A stretch of 64,000 nucleotides of DNA from Mucilaginibacter limnophilus. GTDB taxonomy: Bacteria > Bacteroidota > Bacteroidia > Sphingobacteriales > Sphingobacteriaceae. The notes beneath the pieces are model-generated. The model was not told where the DNA came from, made no database searches, and worked only from the letters and a program-made list of their open reading frames with translations. The stretch covers positions 353,796-417,795 of the forward strand of contig NZ_SACK01000003.1 of assembly GCF_004005815.1 (NCBI RefSeq). The letters run 5' to 3'. Within the stretch, counting starts at the first letter, position 1. The number at the start of each line of letters is the position of its first letter. Positions 19,710 through 28,977 of this stretch are shown here, one piece after another. The position numbers and the translations under genes are program-made.

Positions 19710-22274
19710 ATGGTTTATACATTTAGTTACAAAAAACTATACTTATTTCTGTTTTTTATCTTCGGCACTGTAACAGCATGTGCACAACGGACTGTTGTTA
19801 GCGGCAGCGTTGTTGATGCCCGTACTAAAAAGCCAATTCCTTTTGCGTCTGTAGCATTTCCGGGTACTACAATTGGTTTAACCACCAATTCTGACGGAAA
19901 ATTTTCACTGATAAGCGTTAAGGCGCAATCACGGCTGCAGGCATCGTTTATTGGATACAAAACAAATATTATATCAATTACCCCAGGAGCTACCCAAGAA
20001 ATTACCATACGCCTCACTCCTGAAGCTCAGGAACTTGACGAGGTAGTGGTAAAAGGAGCTAAAAGAACCCGTTATACCAATAAAAACAACCCTGCAGTTG
20101 AACTGATACGCAAGGTTATCGAAAACAAAGAAAAAAACCAGCCCGAGAACTACAATTACGTTGAATACAAAACCTACGACAAGATGCAGTTCTCGTTCCT
20201 TAACGTTTCTACCAAAATACCTGAGAAGAAATTTTTCAGAAAGTATAAGTTTATTTTTGATAATCAGGACAGTACAACAGTACCCGGTAAAAGACTGCTT
20301 CCCTTTTATTTAAACGAAAAAGTATCTCAAACATATTATCGTAAAAATCCAAAGGATACCCGCACTGTGGTTTTGGGTGAAAAAGGGGTAAACTTTGGCG
20401 CTGCCTTTGATACCGAAGGTATAGGCGGTTACTTTAAACATATGTATGCCGAGGTGAATATTTACGACAATAATATTTTTCTGCTTACTAACATGTTTTT
20501 AAGCCCGATTGCCGGTGCATCACCTACTTTTTATAAATTTTTTATTACAGATACTATTACCACTGAAAAGAATGAAAAACTGGTTGAATTAAGCTTTACA
20601 CCGCGTAATACTAACGATATGCTTTTTGAAGGGATGATTTATATCACTCTTGACGGTAACTACGCGGTACAACGGGCAGTATTGAATATCAACAAAAACA
20701 TCAACCTTAACTTTGTTAAATCAATGCGGGTTGACCTTGATTTTGAGCAGAACCCTGATGGCCGTTATCACCTTAAGCGAAGTAACACGATGGCCGATTT
20801 TGGATTGAATAAAGACAAAAAAGGAGGGCTATTCGGCATACGAACGTTAACCTTTGACAATTATATAATTAATAAGCCGTTGCCCGATACAGCCTACCGG
20901 CACGAATCAAGCCTTGTATCTGACGAGGCTAAACATCGCAGCGATGACTTTTGGCGGCAGAATCGTTTGGATACATTATCGGTTGCCGAATCAAAAGTTT
21001 ACAAAAATATCGACAGCTTAACCAATATGCCATCTTACCGGCGTATGGTTGATATTGCATCAGTTTTTTTGTTCGGATATAAGGGTTTCGGTAAATTTGA
21101 AGTTGGCCCCGCCAGTACTTTTTACAGTTTTAATCCTGTAGAAGGATTCAGGCTTAGGGTTGGCGGACGTACTACCCCCGAATTTAGCAAACGCCTTATG
21201 TTTGAAACTTATGGTGCATATGGTTTTAATGATGAACGATGGAAATTTTTTGGATCGGCAACCTATTCACTGGCAGGTAAAAACAAGCTTATATATAAAT
21301 TCCCTCAACATTACTTAAGAGCAAGCTTTCAACGCGATGTTAAAATACCGGGGCTCGAGCTTGACTTTATTCGAGAGGATAACTTCCTGTTATCCTTCAA
21401 GCGCGGCGTAAATGATAAATACCTGTACAACGATTTTTATAATTTTGATTATGTTCGCGAATTTGAAAATCACTTTTCATACAATTTAGGCTTTACAAAA
21501 TGGACACAGGAGCCAGCTGGCGGTTTATATTTTAATACTTTAACACCCGCAGGCCTTGTAAACGACCATCTGCTAACCACCAGTGAGCTTAGCTTAAATT
21601 TGCGCTATGCACCGCACGAAGAATTTTATCAGGGTAAAATTTACCGCACGCCGGTAATTACTAAGTACCCTATTTTGAGTTTGCGATATACACGCGGTGT
21701 TAAAGGGCTGTTTGGTGGCGAATATAACTATGATAAATTAGTTGGACGTGTTGATAAACACCTGTTTCTATCGGTATTTGGTTATGCTGATATAGGCTTG
21801 GAGGCCGGGCAGATATTTGGCAAGGTTCCTTATCCCCTGCTGGTAATTCACCGAGCTAACCAAACATTTGCTTACAATATCAACTCATACAACTTAATGA
21901 ACTTTATGGAGTTTGTGAGTGACCATTATCAGTCGGTAAGTATAGACCAGCACTTCTATGGCTTCTTCTTCAACAAAATCCCGTTATTCAAAAAACTAAA
22001 ATGGCGCGAAGTTGTCTCCTTTAAAGCTTTATATGGAGGGCTGCGTGACGAGAACAACCCGGTTTTACACAGCGATTTATATGAGTTTCCAAAAGATGAA
22101 AACGGCCAGCCGGTGACTTATTCATTGGGGAAAACTCCATATGTTGAAGGAAGCGTTGGTATTGAAAATATTTTTAAATTTATACGTGTCGACCTTGTGA
22201 AAAGATTTAACTACCTGGACAACCCAAACGTTGCTGAATGGGGTGTGCGTGCCAGGATATCATTTGATTTTTAA
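19710..22274 (+). CDS. DUF5686 outer-membrane protein with CarboxypepD-reg-like domain
   Basis: 854 residues from ATG 19710; the in-frame TTG at 19695 directly abuts the GtrA stop and is less likely. Signal peptide ends near TACAQ. Residues about 25-105 form a carboxypeptidase-regulatory-like Ig domain (VSGSVVDARTKKPIPFASV, LDEVVVKG). The remainder is the DUF5686 region, a long beta-rich segment ending in a C-terminal strand (ARISFDF) typical of an outer-membrane barrel. No TonB plug is present. It lies inside the inositol-lipid locus; a lipid-export role is a guess. Confidence 0.85.
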   Translation: MVYTFSYKKLYLFLFFIFGTVTACAQRTVVSGSVVDARTKKPIPFASVAFPGTTIGLTTNSDGKFSLISVKAQSRLQASFIGYKTNIISITPGATQEITIRLTPEAQELDEVVVKGAKRTRYTNKNNPAVELIRKVIENKEKNQPENYNYVEYKTYDKMQFSFLNVSTKIPEKKFFRKYKFIFDNQDSTTVPGKRLLPFYLNEKVSQTYYRKNPKDTRTVVLGEKGVNFGAAFDTEGIGGYFKHMYAEVNIYDNNIFLLTNMFLSPIAGASPTFYKFFITDTITTEKNEKLVELSFTPRNTNDMLFEGMIYITLDGNYAVQRAVLNINKNINLNFVKSMRVDLDFEQNPDGRYHLKRSNTMADFGLNKDKKGGLFGIRTLTFDNYIINKPLPDTAYRHESSLVSDEAKHRSDDFWRQNRLDTLSVAESKVYKNIDSLTNMPSYRRMVDIASVFLFGYKGFGKFEVGPASTFYSFNPVEGFRLRVGGRTTPEFSKRLMFETYGAYGFNDERWKFFGSATYSLAGKNKLIYKFPQHYLRASFQRDVKIPGLELDFIREDNFLLSFKRGVNDKYLYNDFYNFDYVREFENHFSYNLGFTKWTQEPAGGLYFNTLTPAGLVNDHLLTTSELSLNLRYAPHEEFYQGKIYRTPVITKYPILSLRYTRGVKGLFGGEYNYDKLVGRVDKHLFLSVFGYADIGLEAGQIFGKVPYPLLVIHRANQTFAYNINSYNLMNFMEFVSDHYQSVSIDQHFYGFFFNKIPLFKKLKWREVVSFKALYGGLRDENNPVLHSDLYEFPKDENGQPVTYSLGKTPYVEGSVGIENIFKFIRVDLVKRFNYLDNPNVAEWGVRARISFDF

Positions 22275-22292
22275 CGCTATAACAAATTATTT

Positions 22293-23057
22293 ATGGCACA
22301 ACAAACCACCACAACTACAACCACTACATTACGTACCAGCCTGCAATTGGGGATTTATAAAGTTATTGACCCCTTTGTAAAGGTACTTATTAAAATAGGC
22401 CTAACCCCTAATGCCGTAACATCAATAGGCTTTATACTAAATATTGGTGTAGCTGTTATATTTATTGCAGGTGCCGAAACCGGCGCACGCATAGATTTCA
22501 CTTATGTAGGCTGGGCCGGCGGGCTTATACTGTTTGCAGGTCTGTTTGATATGCTTGACGGGCAGGTAGCACGCTTAGGCAATATGAAATCAACTTTTGG
22601 AGCACTGTATGATTCAGTGTTGGACAGATACAGTGAGCTAATTATGTTTTTAGGAATTTGTTACTACCTTGTAGCGCATCACTACTTTTTAAGTTCTTTA
22701 TTCGCTTTTGTTGCTATGATAGGTTCGATGATGGTGAGCTATGTGCGCGCCCGTGCCGAAGGGCTGGGTGTTGAATGTAAAGGCGGTTTAATGCAGCGCC
22801 CCGAGCGGGTAGTTACCATTGGTTTGTGTGCGTTGTTATGCGGCATACTATCAAACTACATTGGTGGTGACTATAAATTATATGTTCCGGGCATAAAATA
22901 TCACGTGTTTGAAACTATGTCGATATTTACCTTGCCTATAACTTTACTGGCCATATTAACTAATATAACGGCTTTTAACAGACTTCGCGAAGCAAAAAAG
23001 GCGCTTATGGAAAAGGAGTTTGGCCAAAGATCATTTGAGCAAAAAGATCAGGAATAG
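22293..23057 (+). CDS. CDP-alcohol phosphatidyltransferase (candidate phosphatidylinositol-phosphate synthase)
   Basis: 254 residues with about six membrane helices. The full CDP-alcohol phosphotransferase signature DGx2ARx8Gx3Dx3D is present (DGQVAR...G...D...D, residues about 89-111). These enzymes move the phosphatidyl group of CDP-diacylglycerol onto an alcohol. With inositol-3-phosphate synthase two genes upstream, inositol phosphate is the likely acceptor. The first twelve residues are Thr-rich (QQTTTTTTTT). Confidence 0.85.
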   Translation: MAQQTTTTTTTTLRTSLQLGIYKVIDPFVKVLIKIGLTPNAVTSIGFILNIGVAVIFIAGAETGARIDFTYVGWAGGLILFAGLFDMLDGQVARLGNMKSTFGALYDSVLDRYSELIMFLGICYYLVAHHYFLSSLFAFVAMIGSMMVSYVRARAEGLGVECKGGLMQRPERVVTIGLCALLCGILSNYIGGDYKLYVPGIKYHVFETMSIFTLPITLLAILTNITAFNRLREAKKALMEKEFGQRSFEQKDQE

Positions 23058-23273
23058 CAATTTTCACATTACTGTAAAACGTCAAATTACATTAACATTA
23101 GTGGTACGAACTGGCAGAAATATCCTATCTTCGTATCTATTTCTAAAGGCAGGTCATCCTAACATATCCTGATAAAGTTGTATGTGAAGATGCCTAATGT
23201 GTTATACATGGAACAAAAGGTATTGATACAGCCCCAGGTAATAAAATTATTGATGTTTTACCCCTGAACGGCC

Positions 23274-23894
23274 ATGAAACGAAACTTTGTATCTAACTCG
23301 CCCGAGTCGGTGAGGATGTTTAAAAATGATTTTCTCGAAAGCTTGTCAAAGGTATCTTTTTATGTTCCTTTGATAATTTATATTCCTGTAATTGCTGTGT
23401 GCATTTACTATGCTTTTGCAGTAGATGGCCTTAACATAGGCACCTTTTTCGGATTGATATTGGGTGGTTTATTTGTTTGGACTTTTACTGAATATATTTT
23501 GCACCGCTTTGTTTTTCACTTTGTGCCAAAAGCGCCATGGGCTTTACGTCTGCACTTTATATTTCATGGTGTTCACCACGATTACCCAAGCGATGCCAAG
23601 CGTTTGGTAATGCCGCCATCAGCAAGTATCCCGCTGGCAACCGGTTTTTATTTTTTGTTTAAATGGTTGCTTCCTTTTGGTTATGTAAATGCATTTTTCC
23701 CTGGATTTATTTTGGGATACTTGGTATATGATATTTCGCACTACGCCATCCATCATTTCAACTTTAAAGGTGCTTTCTGGAAAAAAATAAAGCAGCACCA
23801 CATGCTGCACCATTACTCTGACCCTTCAAAAGGCTATGGTGTAAGTTCGCCATTGTGGGACAAAGTATTTCGTTCAGACTTCATAAAAAAGTAA
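23274..23894 (+). CDS. Fatty-acid hydroxylase superfamily protein, candidate ceramide 2-hydroxylase
   Basis: 206 residues with four membrane segments and the histidine clusters of the superfamily: HRFVFH, HGVHHDYP, HYAIHH and HHMLHH, which bind two irons. The compact layout resembles the FA2H/Scs7 ceramide fatty-acid 2-hydroxylase branch (no desaturase-type insertion). Context, between a CDP-alcohol transferase and a PAP2-type synthase, supports alpha-hydroxylation of the ceramide acyl chain. The next gene starts 2 bp after its stop. A carotenoid or sterol substrate is possible but not favoured. Confidence 0.8.
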   Translation: MKRNFVSNSPESVRMFKNDFLESLSKVSFYVPLIIYIPVIAVCIYYAFAVDGLNIGTFFGLILGGLFVWTFTEYILHRFVFHFVPKAPWALRLHFIFHGVHHDYPSDAKRLVMPPSASIPLATGFYFLFKWLLPFGYVNAFFPGFILGYLVYDISHYAIHHFNFKGAFWKKIKQHHMLHHYSDPSKGYGVSSPLWDKVFRSDFIKK

Positions 23895-23895
23895 C

Positions 23896-24825
23896 ATGCT
23901 AAAAACTGCAAACGCAGTTACACCTAAATCGGTTATTACTGTTTCGGTACTTTCTATAGTTTACTTGCTTTTATCGTGGTTGCTTGTTGGTTTTAAAACC
24001 GATCAGGTGGTGCTTGTACTGCTGTTTCACCTGTTTTACTATGCTACTCCCATAAGTCGTAAGTTCATTATTGGCTTTTCAATATTTATTGTGTATTGGA
24101 TAGTGTATGATTATATGAAGGCCTTTCCTAATTATAATTACAACACTGTACACATTGCCGACCTTTATAATTTTGAAAAGCATACCTTCGGCATTCATAC
24201 CAATGAGGCCATACTAACACCTAATGAATATTGGCGCGTACATAACAATACTTTTTTTAATATAATTACAGGCATTTTTTATTTATGCTGGATACCTGTG
24301 CCAATGGCATTCGCTGTGTTCCTGTTTTTCAGGAACCGCAAGCAGTTCATTTGTTTTTTGCTAACCTTCTTTTTTGTGAACCTGCTGGGGTTTGTGGCGT
24401 ATTACACCTTTCCTGCTGCACCACCGTGGTATGTACAGTTTCATGGTTTTGAATTTATAAAAGGTACGCCTGGTAATACGGCAGGGCTTGCAAAGTTCGA
24501 CGAGTTTTTTAACACCGGCATATTTAAATCGATTTACGCTAAAGGATCAAACGTTTTTGCCGCGATGCCTTCATTGCACTCGTCGTACCCTGTTATTGTG
24601 TTGTTTTATGGCCTGCGCAACAAACTGGGCTTAGTTAATATATTTTTTGCTACTGTGATGGTTGGCATTTGGTTTTCAGCTGTATATACCAGTCATCATT
24701 ATGTGCTTGATGTAATATTTGGAGTTGTTTGTGCGCTGGTTGGTATATTACTATTTGAAACGATTATTGCGCGGATACCGTCTGTAAGCAGATTTATTAA
24801 TAACTACGCCCGGTACATAGAATAA
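23896..24825 (+). CDS. PAP2-superfamily protein, candidate inositol-phosphorylceramide synthase
   Basis: 309 residues with about seven membrane helices. The PAP2/AUR1-type motifs are present: PSLHSS (about residues 225-230) and the late HHYVLD (about 267-272) that carries the catalytic His and Asp. The spacing and the second motif resemble fungal/protozoan inositol-phosphorylceramide synthases more than classical lipid phosphatases. It could therefore transfer phosphoinositol from a glycerolipid to ceramide. A simple lipid phosphatase role is the alternative. Confidence 0.75.
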   Translation: MLKTANAVTPKSVITVSVLSIVYLLLSWLLVGFKTDQVVLVLLFHLFYYATPISRKFIIGFSIFIVYWIVYDYMKAFPNYNYNTVHIADLYNFEKHTFGIHTNEAILTPNEYWRVHNNTFFNIITGIFYLCWIPVPMAFAVFLFFRNRKQFICFLLTFFFVNLLGFVAYYTFPAAPPWYVQFHGFEFIKGTPGNTAGLAKFDEFFNTGIFKSIYAKGSNVFAAMPSLHSSYPVIVLFYGLRNKLGLVNIFFATVMVGIWFSAVYTSHHYVLDVIFGVVCALVGILLFETIIARIPSVSRFINNYARYIE

Positions 24826-24975
24826 CATGTACTAAAAATTATATTACCCATAATTGTGTATAGTATATACAGCACATCTGTTTAATAACAAATTAATTAT
24901 TTTACTTCAACATACGTTTTAAACACTTATTGAAATATTGGGGCATTAAGGCATGTTATTTGCGCTTGCAGTAGC

Positions 24976-25656
24976 ATGAAACACTTTTTCATTTCTTTAC
25001 TGTTTTTAGCCGTTTCAAAGTTTTCTTTTGCAGGCGATCTTGATAGCCTTCGCATGAAGCTTAAAAATACTCAAAATGATTCATTACGCGCCCCTATATA
25101 TGCCCAGCTTGCAGCTGAATATTTAAAGTATGATACAATAAGCAACCGTGTTAAAAGAATGATGTATCAAAACGAAGCGCTTATAAACTCGATGCAGGCC
25201 TTACAGGTATATAGTAAGTACAGCGATACTACGGGTATGCGTACAGCATTTGATTATTTATCAAAGTTATACCTGAAACAACAGCGGTATAGCCAGGCTA
25301 AGTGGTTTACCTTACAATCAAATAACCTCTCGCGCATTAAATCAGATGTGCCAAATATTATTCAATCCCTCAAGCAGCTTGCCGCTATAAAGAACGCTTT
25401 AAAAGAGTACAAACTTGCCGAACAGGACATAAACGAAGCGGCATACATTGCCAGCAATGGTTATACTTATATGCCTGATTCGGTTAAAGAAGCACAAACC
25501 AAAAGGCTGTTAAAAAAGAAAAATCTGACAGCAACTGTTAAAATGAAAAAATCAACCCGCAAATCAACCGCGGCTTTAACAGCTATCACAGCTGCTAATA
25601 CTAAAAAGAATAAGGCGATAAAAGCTGACGCCACAAAAAAATTAGCATCGTTATAA
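24976..25656 (+). CDS. Secreted TPR-like protein with Lys/Ala-rich tail
   Basis: 226 residues. Signal peptide ends at SFAG; the next 140 residues are helical pairs resembling tetratricopeptide repeats (LRAPIYAQLAAEYLKYD, MRTAFDYLSKLYLKQQRYSQA, EYKLAEQDINEAAYIA). The last 50 residues are rich in Lys, Ala and Thr (TVKMKKSTRKSTAALTA), like a histone H1-type tail. It may be the sensor-like N-part of a TPR histidine kinase family that ends early here. No partner domain follows. Function unknown. Confidence 0.65.
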   Translation: MKHFFISLLFLAVSKFSFAGDLDSLRMKLKNTQNDSLRAPIYAQLAAEYLKYDTISNRVKRMMYQNEALINSMQALQVYSKYSDTTGMRTAFDYLSKLYLKQQRYSQAKWFTLQSNNLSRIKSDVPNIIQSLKQLAAIKNALKEYKLAEQDINEAAYIASNGYTYMPDSVKEAQTKRLLKKKNLTATVKMKKSTRKSTAALTAITAANTKKNKAIKADATKKLASL

Positions 25657-25695
25657 TTCGGTTAAACTACTTGCTTCGTGTATTGTCTCATACAT

Positions 25696-26256
25696 ATGAT
25701 GAGGATGATATGGAAGAGCACCTGTATGCTGACGTTAGTATTTTGCTTAAGCAGCATGAGCGCATCAAAAGGTGATAGTATAGATTTCAGGAACGAATTT
25801 TTAACACGTATAAATAAAATCAGGCAGCAAGGCTGTAAATGCGGCACACAACAAATGCCACCGGCCCCACCACTGGTTTGGAATGAGTTATTGGAAAAGG
25901 CCGCGCAAGGCCATGCTGAAGATATGTATAGAAAGCATTATTTTAGCCATCAAAGTAAAGACGGACGTAAAATACAGGACCGGATAACGACTGCAGGCTA
26001 CACTTTTAAAGGGTTTAGAAGCTTTGTTATTGGTGAAAACATTGCTTACGGGCAGCAAAGCATCGAGGAAGTACAAAACGGCTGGTTTAAAAGTGAAGGC
26101 CACTGCCGTAACCTGATGAATCCGGAGTTTAAAGAGATAGGCGTAGCCTGGCACAACAAATACTGGGTGCAGGATTTCGGCGGGAGGGAAACGTTTACTC
26201 CTGAGCAGCAACTCATGATAAAAAAAGGTGCCCGAATAATTCAGAAAAGAGGATAG
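25696..26256 (+). CDS. CAP-domain (SCP/PR1-like) secreted protein
   Basis: 186 residues from ATG 25696; ATGs at 25699 and 25705 and a GTG at 25678 are alternatives. A short hydrophobic leader (TLVFCLSSMSAS) is followed by a CAP domain: LVWNELLEKAAQGHAEDM, HYFSHQSKDG, GENIAYG, VQNGWFKSEGHCRNLMNPEF, and the metal-site histidines. Extra cysteines (CKCG) sit near the N-terminus. CAP proteins are extracellular; bacterial roles are poorly known (possibly binding lipids or peptidases). Stand-alone gene. Confidence 0.85.
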   Translation: MMRMIWKSTCMLTLVFCLSSMSASKGDSIDFRNEFLTRINKIRQQGCKCGTQQMPPAPPLVWNELLEKAAQGHAEDMYRKHYFSHQSKDGRKIQDRITTAGYTFKGFRSFVIGENIAYGQQSIEEVQNGWFKSEGHCRNLMNPEFKEIGVAWHNKYWVQDFGGRETFTPEQQLMIKKGARIIQKRG

Positions 26257-26462
26257 TTAATACTTTGTTATTCACCTTACAAGTTCAGCTCCGTCTATCA
26301 ATAAAGATTTGCCCGATATTGCAATAATCTTACACTGCACATCGGCAGCTTACTTGTAATGCTTAGTTTGGCTACCCCGCGTAACGCTAATCAATACCAA
26401 ATCGATAATATCTGATGCGAATAGCCTTCCTAAGCTACCCAATCATTTACCGGGAAGAATAT

Positions 26463-26726
26463 TTAGTGTTCCTCTTTCTTTGTTTCTGCTTTAATGAAAT
26501 TAACCAATTGCTGCTGCTGCTCATGTGTCAGGTCGCCAATACCAGTATACTCCCAATTGTCTGTTTCGGTATCATACATAACTTCACCCATTCCTACAGG
26601 CCCCTCATGCACCTTATAAATACCTGTAAGATATGATGCCCCGCCAAAAGTTTCAATTACCGGTGTGATAATTAATTCAATTGTTCCGCCTGATGTGTTA
26701 AGATGTATGGTTTTTGCTTCTGTCAT
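26463..26726 (-). CDS. Small hypothetical protein
   Basis: 87 residues, predicted beta-sheet (TIHLNTSGGTIELIITPVIETFGG, GEVMYDTETDNWEYTG) with a charged helical tail ending in KKEEH. No domain recognised. It is divergent from hscB across a 57-bp gap. Coding potential is good (balanced composition, ATG start); function unknown. Confidence 0.6.
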   Translation of the reverse strand: MTEAKTIHLNTSGGTIELIITPVIETFGGASYLTGIYKVHEGPVGMGEVMYDTETDNWEYTGIGDLTHEQQQQLVNFIKAETKKEEH

Positions 26727-26783
26727 GATTTTATAAATTGGTTACGGTTACGTACACTCACTAAAAGTAGTAATTTTACAAGT

Positions 26784-27308
26784 ATGAACTATTTTGAGTT
26801 TTATAATATACCCGAATCATTTTTAATTGATGAAGGCGCGCTTAAAAAACAATTTTACGCGTTAAGTAAACAGTATCATCCTGATTTTCATGCTACTGAG
26901 GACGAAGATAGGCAACAGGAAATACTTGAGCTTTCAACATTAAATAACAAGGCGTATCAAACCCTTGCTGACCCTGCAAAACGACTTGAATATATTTTAA
27001 AAGAGCATGGCTTGCTTGAAGAAGGCGCCAAACCACAACTTCCTGCAGATTTTTTAATGGAAATGATGGATATTAACGAGCGCTTAATGGAAATAGAGAA
27101 TGCCGACCAGTTGGCGGCAATAAGTGCCGAAGCTGCTGCCGTTGAGGGTGATATAGTACGGGAAATATCTGAATTAACTGCAAATTACCCTACCCTTAAC
27201 TATACAGCAAAAGAAGACCGGCTGAGCGAAATAGTAAATTTATACTACAGGCAAAAATACCTGTTGCGAATTAGAGAGAGTTTAGATACATTTGCAGCCC
27301 GGTTCTGA
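26784..27308 (+). CDS. hscB: Fe-S cluster assembly J-domain co-chaperone HscB
   Basis: 174 residues from ATG 26784 (an upstream in-frame start at 26703 would add residues unlike the family). The J-domain has YHPDFH with the HPD triad (about residue 33), the following [20 protein letters not shown] segment and an HscB C-terminal three-helix domain ([17 protein letters not shown]). HscB delivers IscU to the HscA chaperone for Fe-S cluster transfer in the cytoplasm. It is the last chromosomal gene before the prophage attachment tRNA. Confidence 0.92.
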   Translation: MNYFEFYNIPESFLIDEGALKKQFYALSKQYHPDFHATEDEDRQQEILELSTLNNKAYQTLADPAKRLEYILKEHGLLEEGAKPQLPADFLMEMMDINERLMEIENADQLAAISAEAAAVEGDIVREISELTANYPTLNYTAKEDRLSEIVNLYYRQKYLLRIRESLDTFAARF

Positions 27309-27319
27309 AAAGAATAAAT

Positions 27320-27403
27320 GCCCAGATGGCGGAATCGGTAGACGCGCTGGTCTCAAACACCTGTGGCCGCAAGGCCGTGCCGGTTCGACCCCGGCTCTGG
27401 GTA
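27320..27403 (+). tRNA. tRNA-Leu (anticodon CAA)
   Basis: 84 nt, class II. The acceptor stem GCCCAGA pairs with TCTGGGT (terminal G-U). A D-arm with GGTAGACGC, anticodon loop CTCAAAC (CAA), a variable arm (GTGGCCGCAAGGCCGT) and T-arm CCGGTTCGACCCCGG follow. The anticodon stem has one T-T mismatch (28-42). CCA is not encoded. It is the likely integration target of the prophage. Confidence 0.93.
27379..27403 (+). other. Candidate attL core in the tRNA 3' end
   Basis: Tyrosine integrases commonly use the T-arm and acceptor 3' end as identity segment, and the integrase starts 120 bp further on. The repeat partner would lie beyond the right edge, so the exact core cannot be drawn. Confidence 0.4.
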
Positions 27404-27411
27404 CACAAGTT

Positions 27412-27448
27412 GGGATTCTGGAATTTTGACAATTCCAGAATCCCTTTT
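27412..27448 (+). terminator. Terminator after tRNA-Leu
   Basis: A perfect 14-bp stem (27412-27425 with 27431-27444) around TTGAC, followed by TTTT. It ends the tRNA/hscB transcript and isolates the integrase. Confidence 0.88.
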
Positions 27449-27523
27449 AAAATGCTCTAAAAGGCATTTTGCTTTCTCTTTCCTTAGCTTATTGGGTGCT
27501 AATCATTCCGACATTATTCCGAC

Positions 27524-28738
27524 ATGAATAATTCAGGTGATATGTACAACTTCAGTGTCAAACTGTGGTACAACAAAAAACGTATCGCAGCTAATGGCTT
27601 GGCATCGCTGTACCTACAGGTAATTTTAAACAGCCGCCATAAAGAATTTCCTTTAAAACTCAAATGGCCTGCAGATCGAATTGATCTTGCAGCAGGTACG
27701 CTATTGCCTAAAAAACGCGGTGATCAGGAAGTGAACGATCTTAATATGATCATCCTGGATACGATGGGCAAGTATAACGAGGTTGTGATTAGGTACCGAA
27801 TGAAGCAAGCCCCCATTGACCTGGTAACTTTTACACGGGAAGTGACCACCGGTGATAAAAAAGCAAACTTGGTATCGTGGATGCGCAATGAGATAGTTAT
27901 ACGCTACAAACGCAAAGAGATTGGAAAGCGTAGCTATCTTAATCACAACTCCGCAGTGGCAGCAATGGAAGCCTTTGATAAGTGCTGGCCGTTTGATCAG
28001 CTCGACGTTAAGTGGATGAAGCGCTTTAAAACGCACCTGGTAGCTGAGGGCTACAGCCCCGGGGGTGTATGGAGTATCATAAAATCATTGAAAGCTTATT
28101 TGCAATTTTCCCGGCTTGAACCGATGCTGCACGTAGACGAAGCCGTTGCTGGCTTTCCCAATCCGCTACCAACCTGGAATACTACCTTTCTCACAAAAGA
28201 CGAGGTTCGATTGCTTATTATCTTGCTTCGGTCAGGCAATTTGCTCGACACCGAACTGACGGTGCTGCGCGCTTTTTTATTTCAATGCTTCACGTCGTTA
28301 AGGATATCTGACGTTTACCGCGTAAATGCAAAATGGCAACTTTCTGACGGGTACCTTGATTTTATACCCAAAAAAAATGAAAAGAAAGGCAAGTGGGTAC
28401 ACGTACCCATTATGCCTATGGCGATGAATTTTGTAAGCAATACACTGGATAAATATTTTGAATTGCCTAACGAAGCGGAGTACAATGAAAAACTTAAAGC
28501 GATCGCTCGCAAAGCTGGTATTAAAAAACGGCTAACAAGCCATGTTGGCCGGCATACTTATGGTTATCTGTTTATGACTACAATGGGCAACCTGAAAGCT
28601 TTACAGGAAATAATGGGGCACAGTAAGCTTGATACAACAACCAGGTACGCACACTTAGACGACGAGTACAAAACGGCGTCGGTAAACAAGATACAAGAAG
28701 GGTTCAATGATCTCTTCGTAAAAAGAAAGCCCCGGTGA
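27524..28738 (+). CDS. Tyrosine recombinase / phage integrase
   Basis: 404 residues. An N-terminal arm-binding domain of the Bacteroidota type (KLWYNKKRIAANGLASLYLQV) and a SAM-like core-binding domain precede the catalytic domain. Catalytic residues are visible: Arg in SLRISDV (R260), HxxR in HVGRHTYGYL (H340, R343), His in MGHSKLDTT (H366) and the nucleophile Tyr in RYAHLDDE (Y375). It performs site-specific integration at tRNA-Leu and, with an excisionase not yet identified, excision. It is the only plus-strand gene at this end and faces the late operon. Confidence 0.95.
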   Translation: MNNSGDMYNFSVKLWYNKKRIAANGLASLYLQVILNSRHKEFPLKLKWPADRIDLAAGTLLPKKRGDQEVNDLNMIILDTMGKYNEVVIRYRMKQAPIDLVTFTREVTTGDKKANLVSWMRNEIVIRYKRKEIGKRSYLNHNSAVAAMEAFDKCWPFDQLDVKWMKRFKTHLVAEGYSPGGVWSIIKSLKAYLQFSRLEPMLHVDEAVAGFPNPLPTWNTTFLTKDEVRLLIILLRSGNLLDTELTVLRAFLFQCFTSLRISDVYRVNAKWQLSDGYLDFIPKKNEKKGKWVHVPIMPMAMNFVSNTLDKYFELPNEAEYNEKLKAIARKAGIKKRLTSHVGRHTYGYLFMTTMGNLKALQEIMGHSKLDTTTRYAHLDDEYKTASVNKIQEGFNDLFVKRKPR

Positions 28739-28755
28739 TGTGCCGGAGCTGTAAA

Positions 28756-28977
28756 TTATTGTTCGGATAGTCGCTTTTTGACTGCGGTAAAGTACGTTAA
28801 ACGTCGTACCTCTGTCTGGGCCGTATAGTACTCGTGCATTTGTTTATGCACTTCCGGATGTACACGCTTTAACCACCTTATCATAAAACTATTAATGTGG
28901 GCTTCATTTTTTAGGGTGGCCTCCGCTTGTTTAGCGCGCCGCTTCCAATATTTAATTTGTCCTTCAGTGGATGGCAT
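28756..28977 (-). CDS. Small phage protein, basic and helical
   Basis: 73 residues, basic, fully helical by eye (IKYWKRRAKQAEATLKNEA, MIRWLKRVHPEVHKQMHEYY). No family recognised. Overlaps the end of the upstream gene by 14 bp and converges with the integrase after a 17-bp gap. It is the last gene of the minus-strand series; a role in DNA binding or excision control is conceivable but unsupported. Confidence 0.6.
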   Translation of the reverse strand: MPSTEGQIKYWKRRAKQAEATLKNEAHINSFMIRWLKRVHPEVHKQMHEYYTAQTEVRRLTYFTAVKKRLSEQ

